The notes under the pieces were generated by a model. The model saw nothing but the letters and a program-made list of their open reading frames with translations. It did no database searches and had not been told where the DNA came from. This document shows positions 5,074 to 6,949 of a DNA stretch of 6,949 bases, in pieces; within the stretch, counting starts at the first letter, position 1, and each line of letters opens with the position of its first letter. The position numbers and the translations under genes are program-made. The DNA comes from Clostridiales bacterium. GTDB lineage: Bacteria; Bacillota; Clostridia; Oscillospirales; Oscillospiraceae. The stretch lies in the NCBI GenBank assembly GCA_019421975.1, contig JAHZEE010000048.1, positions 2,943 through 9,891 on the forward strand, in the 5' to 3' direction.

Positions 5074-6443
5074 TAGGGATTGTCCGGCACCTTCCGGATG
5101 ACGGTTCGGTAGATCCGCAGGAAGAACAACATGCAGATCACCAGGGCCACGCACTCCGCCAGCGGCAGAGCCCACCAGACCAGCGTCAGGCCGCCCAGTC
5201 TGGAGAAGAGGTAGGCCAGCGGGAGCAGCACGCCTAGCTGCCGCAGCAGCGAGACAATCAGTCCATAAAAGCCGTTGCCCAATGCCTGGAACACGGTGAT
5301 ACAGACGATATCCACGCCTGCGAACAGGTAGACCAGACTCATGATCCGCAGGGCCGGAATTCCGATCTCCAGCATGTTGTCAGAGGGGGAGAACATCCCC
5401 AGCAGCAACCCCGGCATCAACTGAAACACGGCCAGCCCAATCAGCATCAATATCACCGCATAGAGCACACTCAGCTTGATGGTCTTGACCATACGGCTGC
5501 GCTTGCCCGCGCCATAGTTATAGGCGACAATGGGCACCATGCCGTTGTTGAGACCGAAAATCGGCATCAGGATAAAGCTCTCCAGCTTATAGAACGCGCC
5601 CCAGACGGTGGAGGCCGTCGCCGTAAAGGGGATCAAAATCATGTTCATGCCAAAGTACATCACAGAGCCAACCGCCTGCATCAGAATAGAGGCAGCACCG
5701 ACCCGGTAGATCTCACCGATAATCCTGAGGTTGGGGCGCACCCGGCGAAAATGGATCTCCACCTCATGGTTCCGCTTTTTGTTGAGGATCAGCGCCAAAA
5801 TCGCCGCGATGATCTGGCCCATCACCGTGGCGATGGCCGCACCCGCGGTCCCCATTGCCGGCAGGCCGAACCAACCGAAAATAAAAATCGGGTCAAAGAT
5901 AATGTTGATGATCGCGCCCACACCCTGCGTAAACATCGTATAGAGGGTATAGCCACAGGCCTGCAGCACCCGCTCAAAGATCAGCTGGGCATAGATCCCG
6001 AAGGAAAAAATACAGACAATCGATAAGTAGTCGACGCCATACTGGATGATCAGCGGGTCATCCGTCTGTGCGGCAAAAAAGGGACGCGACAAAAAGATGC
6101 CCACAAGCAGAAAAACCACATAGGACACCAGCGCCAAAAAAATACCATTGTGCGCCGCCCGCTCTGCCTGCGCCTTGTCTTTGCAGCCCAAGGAGCGGGA
6201 CAAAATTGCGTTGACACCGACGCCTGTGCCCGTGCCAAAGGCGATCAGCAGCGCCTGAATGGGGAACGCCAGGGAGACAGCCGTCAGGGCCTCCTCACAG
6301 ATCATACTGACAAAGATACTGTCTACAATGTTGTAGAGCGCCTGCACCAGCATGGAGACCATCATCGGCACCGCCATATTGAGCAGCAGCTTGTTGACTG
6401 GCATGACGCCCATCTTGTTCTCTTGGATTCTCGCTTCTTCCAT
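5073..6443 (-). CDS. MATE-family multidrug/metabolite efflux transporter
   Basis: This is an inner-membrane antiporter that exports drugs or metabolites using a Na+ or H+ gradient. At 456 residues with about 12 hydrophobic helices it is complete. The N-terminal MPVNKLLLNMAVPMMVSMLV leads into ALYNIVDSIFVS, the characteristic first MATE helix pair. The second half repeats the fold (MPIFGLNNGMVPIVAYNYGAG, around 315-335). The substrate cannot be told from sequence. The gene lies directly downstream of the rRNA operon terminator, in the same direction. The start is ATG 6443, but its best purine-rich site (AGAAGGA, 6460-6466) is about 16 nt away and a -10-like box ends only 7 nt before the codon. 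An alternative start at Met11 (6413) or Met14 (6404) cannot be excluded. It ends on a hairpin shared with the DUF6506-like gene. Confidence 0.95.
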   Translation of the reverse strand: MEEARIQENKMGVMPVNKLLLNMAVPMMVSMLVQALYNIVDSIFVSMICEEALTAVSLAFPIQALLIAFGTGTGVGVNAILSRSLGCKDKAQAERAAHNGIFLALVSYVVFLLVGIFLSRPFFAAQTDDPLIIQYGVDYLSIVCIFSFGIYAQLIFERVLQACGYTLYTMFTQGVGAIINIIFDPIFIFGWFGLPAMGTAGAAIATVMGQIIAAILALILNKKRNHEVEIHFRRVRPNLRIIGEIYRVGAASILMQAVGSVMYFGMNMILIPFTATASTVWGAFYKLESFILMPIFGLNNGMVPIVAYNYGAGKRSRMVKTIKLSVLYAVILMLIGLAVFQLMPGLLLGMFSPSDNMLEIGIPALRIMSLVYLFAGVDIVCITVFQALGNGFYGLIVSLLRQLGVLLPLAYLFSRLGGLTLVWWALPLAECVALVICMLFFLRIYRTVIRKVPDNP

Positions 6444-6450
6444 AACTCTG

Positions 6451-6480
6451 ATTCTACCATCCTTCTTTACATTTCATCAA
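6451..6480 (-). promoter_or_regulatory. Candidate promoter of the MATE gene
   Basis: On the minus strand TTGATG (6480-6475), an 18-bp spacer and TAGAAT (6456-6451), with TG at the extended position. The predicted transcription start falls at or next to ATG 6443, which would make the message leaderless for that start. A 5-bp hairpin GGCCG/CGGCC (6495-6507) lies just upstream. Confidence 0.55.
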
Positions 6481-6510
6481 TTTCTCACCGGGCAGGCCGC
6501 AACGGCCATA

Positions 6511-6546
6511 CTCAAAAAGAAACGGGGGTAGCTATTGCTACCCCCG
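6511..6546 (-). terminator. Terminator of the rRNA operon
   Basis: On the minus strand a perfect 10-bp stem CGGGGGTAGC/GCTACCCCCG (6546-6537 with 6532-6523, four-base loop) is followed by TTTCTTTTTGAG. It lies about 8 nt after the 5S rRNA and separates the rRNA operon from the MATE gene. Confidence 0.93.
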
Positions 6547-6553
6547 CTCACTG

Positions 6554-6669
6554 TGTTGGCATTACCTATTTTCCCGTGCAGTCTCCCGCAAAGTATTTTC
6601 GGCACATACGAGCTTAACTTCTGTGTTCGATATGGGAACAGGTGGACCCTCGTAGTAATCAACACCAAC
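6554..6669 (-). rRNA. rrf: 5S ribosomal RNA
   Basis: It is about 116 nt on the minus strand. The two ends form helix I as nine pairs: GTTGGTGTT (6669-6661) with AATGCCAAC (6563-6555). The conserved loop reads CGAACACAGAAGTTAAG near 6612-6628, and GCGGGAGACTG follows in the 3' half. It is part of the large-subunit central protuberance. Exact ends may be off by one or two bases. Confidence 0.96.
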
Positions 6670-6673
6670 TATG

Positions 6674-6717
6674 TTGTCAGATGACCAACAACAAAATTAT
6701 AGCAGATAATCTGACAA
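6674..6717. repeat. 9-bp inverted repeat upstream of 5S rRNA
   Basis: TTGTCAGAT (6674-6682) and ATCTGACAA (6709-6717) are perfect arms 26 bases apart that enclose the -10 box of the spacer promoter. Within it, CAGAT-A-ATCTG (6703-6713) is a second small palindrome. In an rRNA read-through transcript the arms would form a stem whose base is about 4 nt before the 5S 5' end, as a processing site would. In DNA it could be an operator. Confidence 0.6.
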
Positions 6718-6723
6718 AGTCAA
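6696..6723 (-). promoter_or_regulatory. Promoter-like element in the 23S-5S spacer, directed into 5S
   Basis: On the minus strand TTGACT (6723-6718), a 16-bp spacer and a perfect TATAAT (6701-6696), preceded by TG (TGCTATAAT). Transcription would start near 6689, about 20 nt upstream of mature 5S. It is a better match than most promoters in this window, yet lies inside an rRNA operon. Confidence 0.65.
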
Positions 6724-6731
6724 GTATTATC

Positions 6732-6806
6732 TTTCAGGGATGTACCCTGAAAACCGAACATAGAGGGAAAGAGGAACAAGGAGAAAGCGGATGAGCCTGC
6801 ATTGTA
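6732..6806 (-). other. 23S-5S spacer with the probable 3' strand of the 23S processing stalk
   Basis: After the 23S end, the minus strand reads a pyrimidine-rich stretch, then CTATGTTCGGTTTTCAGGGT (6765-6746). Its complement, ACCCTGAAAACCGAACATAG, is of the type usually found just before 23S in Firmicutes 16S-23S spacers. The two would pair to form the precursor stalk that releases 23S. Locally, TTTCAGGG/CCCTGAAA (6732-6739 with 6745-6752) can also form an 8-bp hairpin. The stalk partner is outside the window, so this is inferred. Confidence 0.55.
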
Positions 6807-6949
6807 GGTCAAGCCCTCGGGCTATTAGTATCGGTCAGCTAACACATTACTGTGCTTACACCTCCGACCTATCAACGATGTAGTCTACATCGACCCTTAC
6901 TCCATTTCTGGATGGGAGATCTTATCTTAGGGGGAGTTTCACGCTTAGA
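6807..6949 (-). rRNA. rrl: 23S ribosomal RNA, 3' end (partial, runs off the window)
   Basis: The last ~143 nt of 23S rRNA read on the minus strand from the window edge: TCTAAGCGTGAAACTCCCCC near the edge, then GGTGTAAGCACAGTAATGTG, then GCTGACCGATACTAATAG and the terminal CCCGAGGGCTTGACC. The final GGGCTTGACC is the 3' strand of helix 1, so the mature end is near 6805-6807. The rest of the gene lies beyond the window. Confidence 0.96.

Noticed and set aside
4687..5175. A 162-codon minus-strand frame across the DUF6506-like gene and the end of the MATE gene
   Set aside because: It is antisense to a well-supported gene, crosses the bidirectional terminator and overlaps the MATE gene in another frame.
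6670..6806. Possible tRNA in the 23S-5S spacer
   Set aside because: No cloverleaf, no T-loop GTTCGANTC-like box and no CCA end; the spacer is explained by stalk, hairpin and promoter.
1..6949. CRISPR array, insertion sequence, phage or toxin-antitoxin content
   Set aside because: No regularly spaced direct repeats, no transposase or integrase-like protein, and no target-site duplications were seen on either strand.

Overview
The window reads as ordinary chromosome from a Gram-positive (Firmicutes) bacterium, probably a gut-type clostridium of the Oscillospiraceae/Ruminococcaceae kind. This is inferred from fairly GC-rich coding sequence, strong AGGAGG-type ribosome binding sites, sigma-A-like promoters, the type III pantothenate kinase, a TPP-riboswitch-controlled ThiT, and the rRNA spacer style. 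I see no mobile element, CRISPR array or tRNA.

Layout, left to right. (1) coaX (+), type III pantothenate kinase, probably the end of a longer operon. (2) Convergent to it, thiT (-), the thiamine-binding subunit of an ECF transporter. Its roughly 200-nt leader shows a near-consensus promoter, a full TPP aptamer, and mutually exclusive antiterminator and terminator helices. (3) A tight three-gene operon (+): a two-helix membrane protein, a YbjQ/UPF0145 protein and a 321-residue coiled-coil protein with a conserved Gly-rich centre. Its function is unknown, and it is the best candidate here for an undescribed system. (4) Convergent to it, a two-gene operon (-): a Nudix hydrolase whose stop overlaps the start of a HAD phosphatase. 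(5) Divergent from that, a small DUF6506-like protein (+). (6) Convergent to it, a MATE-family exporter (-). (7) The 3' end of an rRNA operon on the minus strand: the last ~143 nt of 23S rRNA, a ~137-nt spacer, 5S rRNA and a strong terminator. The spacer carries an unexpected consensus-like promoter pointing into 5S and a 9-bp inverted repeat around its -10 box.

The three convergent gene pairs each share one perfect hairpin with A-tract and T-tract, and the minus-strand stop codon lies at or within 3 nt of its edge. The pathway themes are cofactor supply (CoA, thiamine), small-molecule phosphohydrolases (Nudix, HAD), an uncharacterised envelope-associated operon, drug/metabolite export and ribosomal RNA. 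Apart from the operon links described, nothing ties the genes into a single process.
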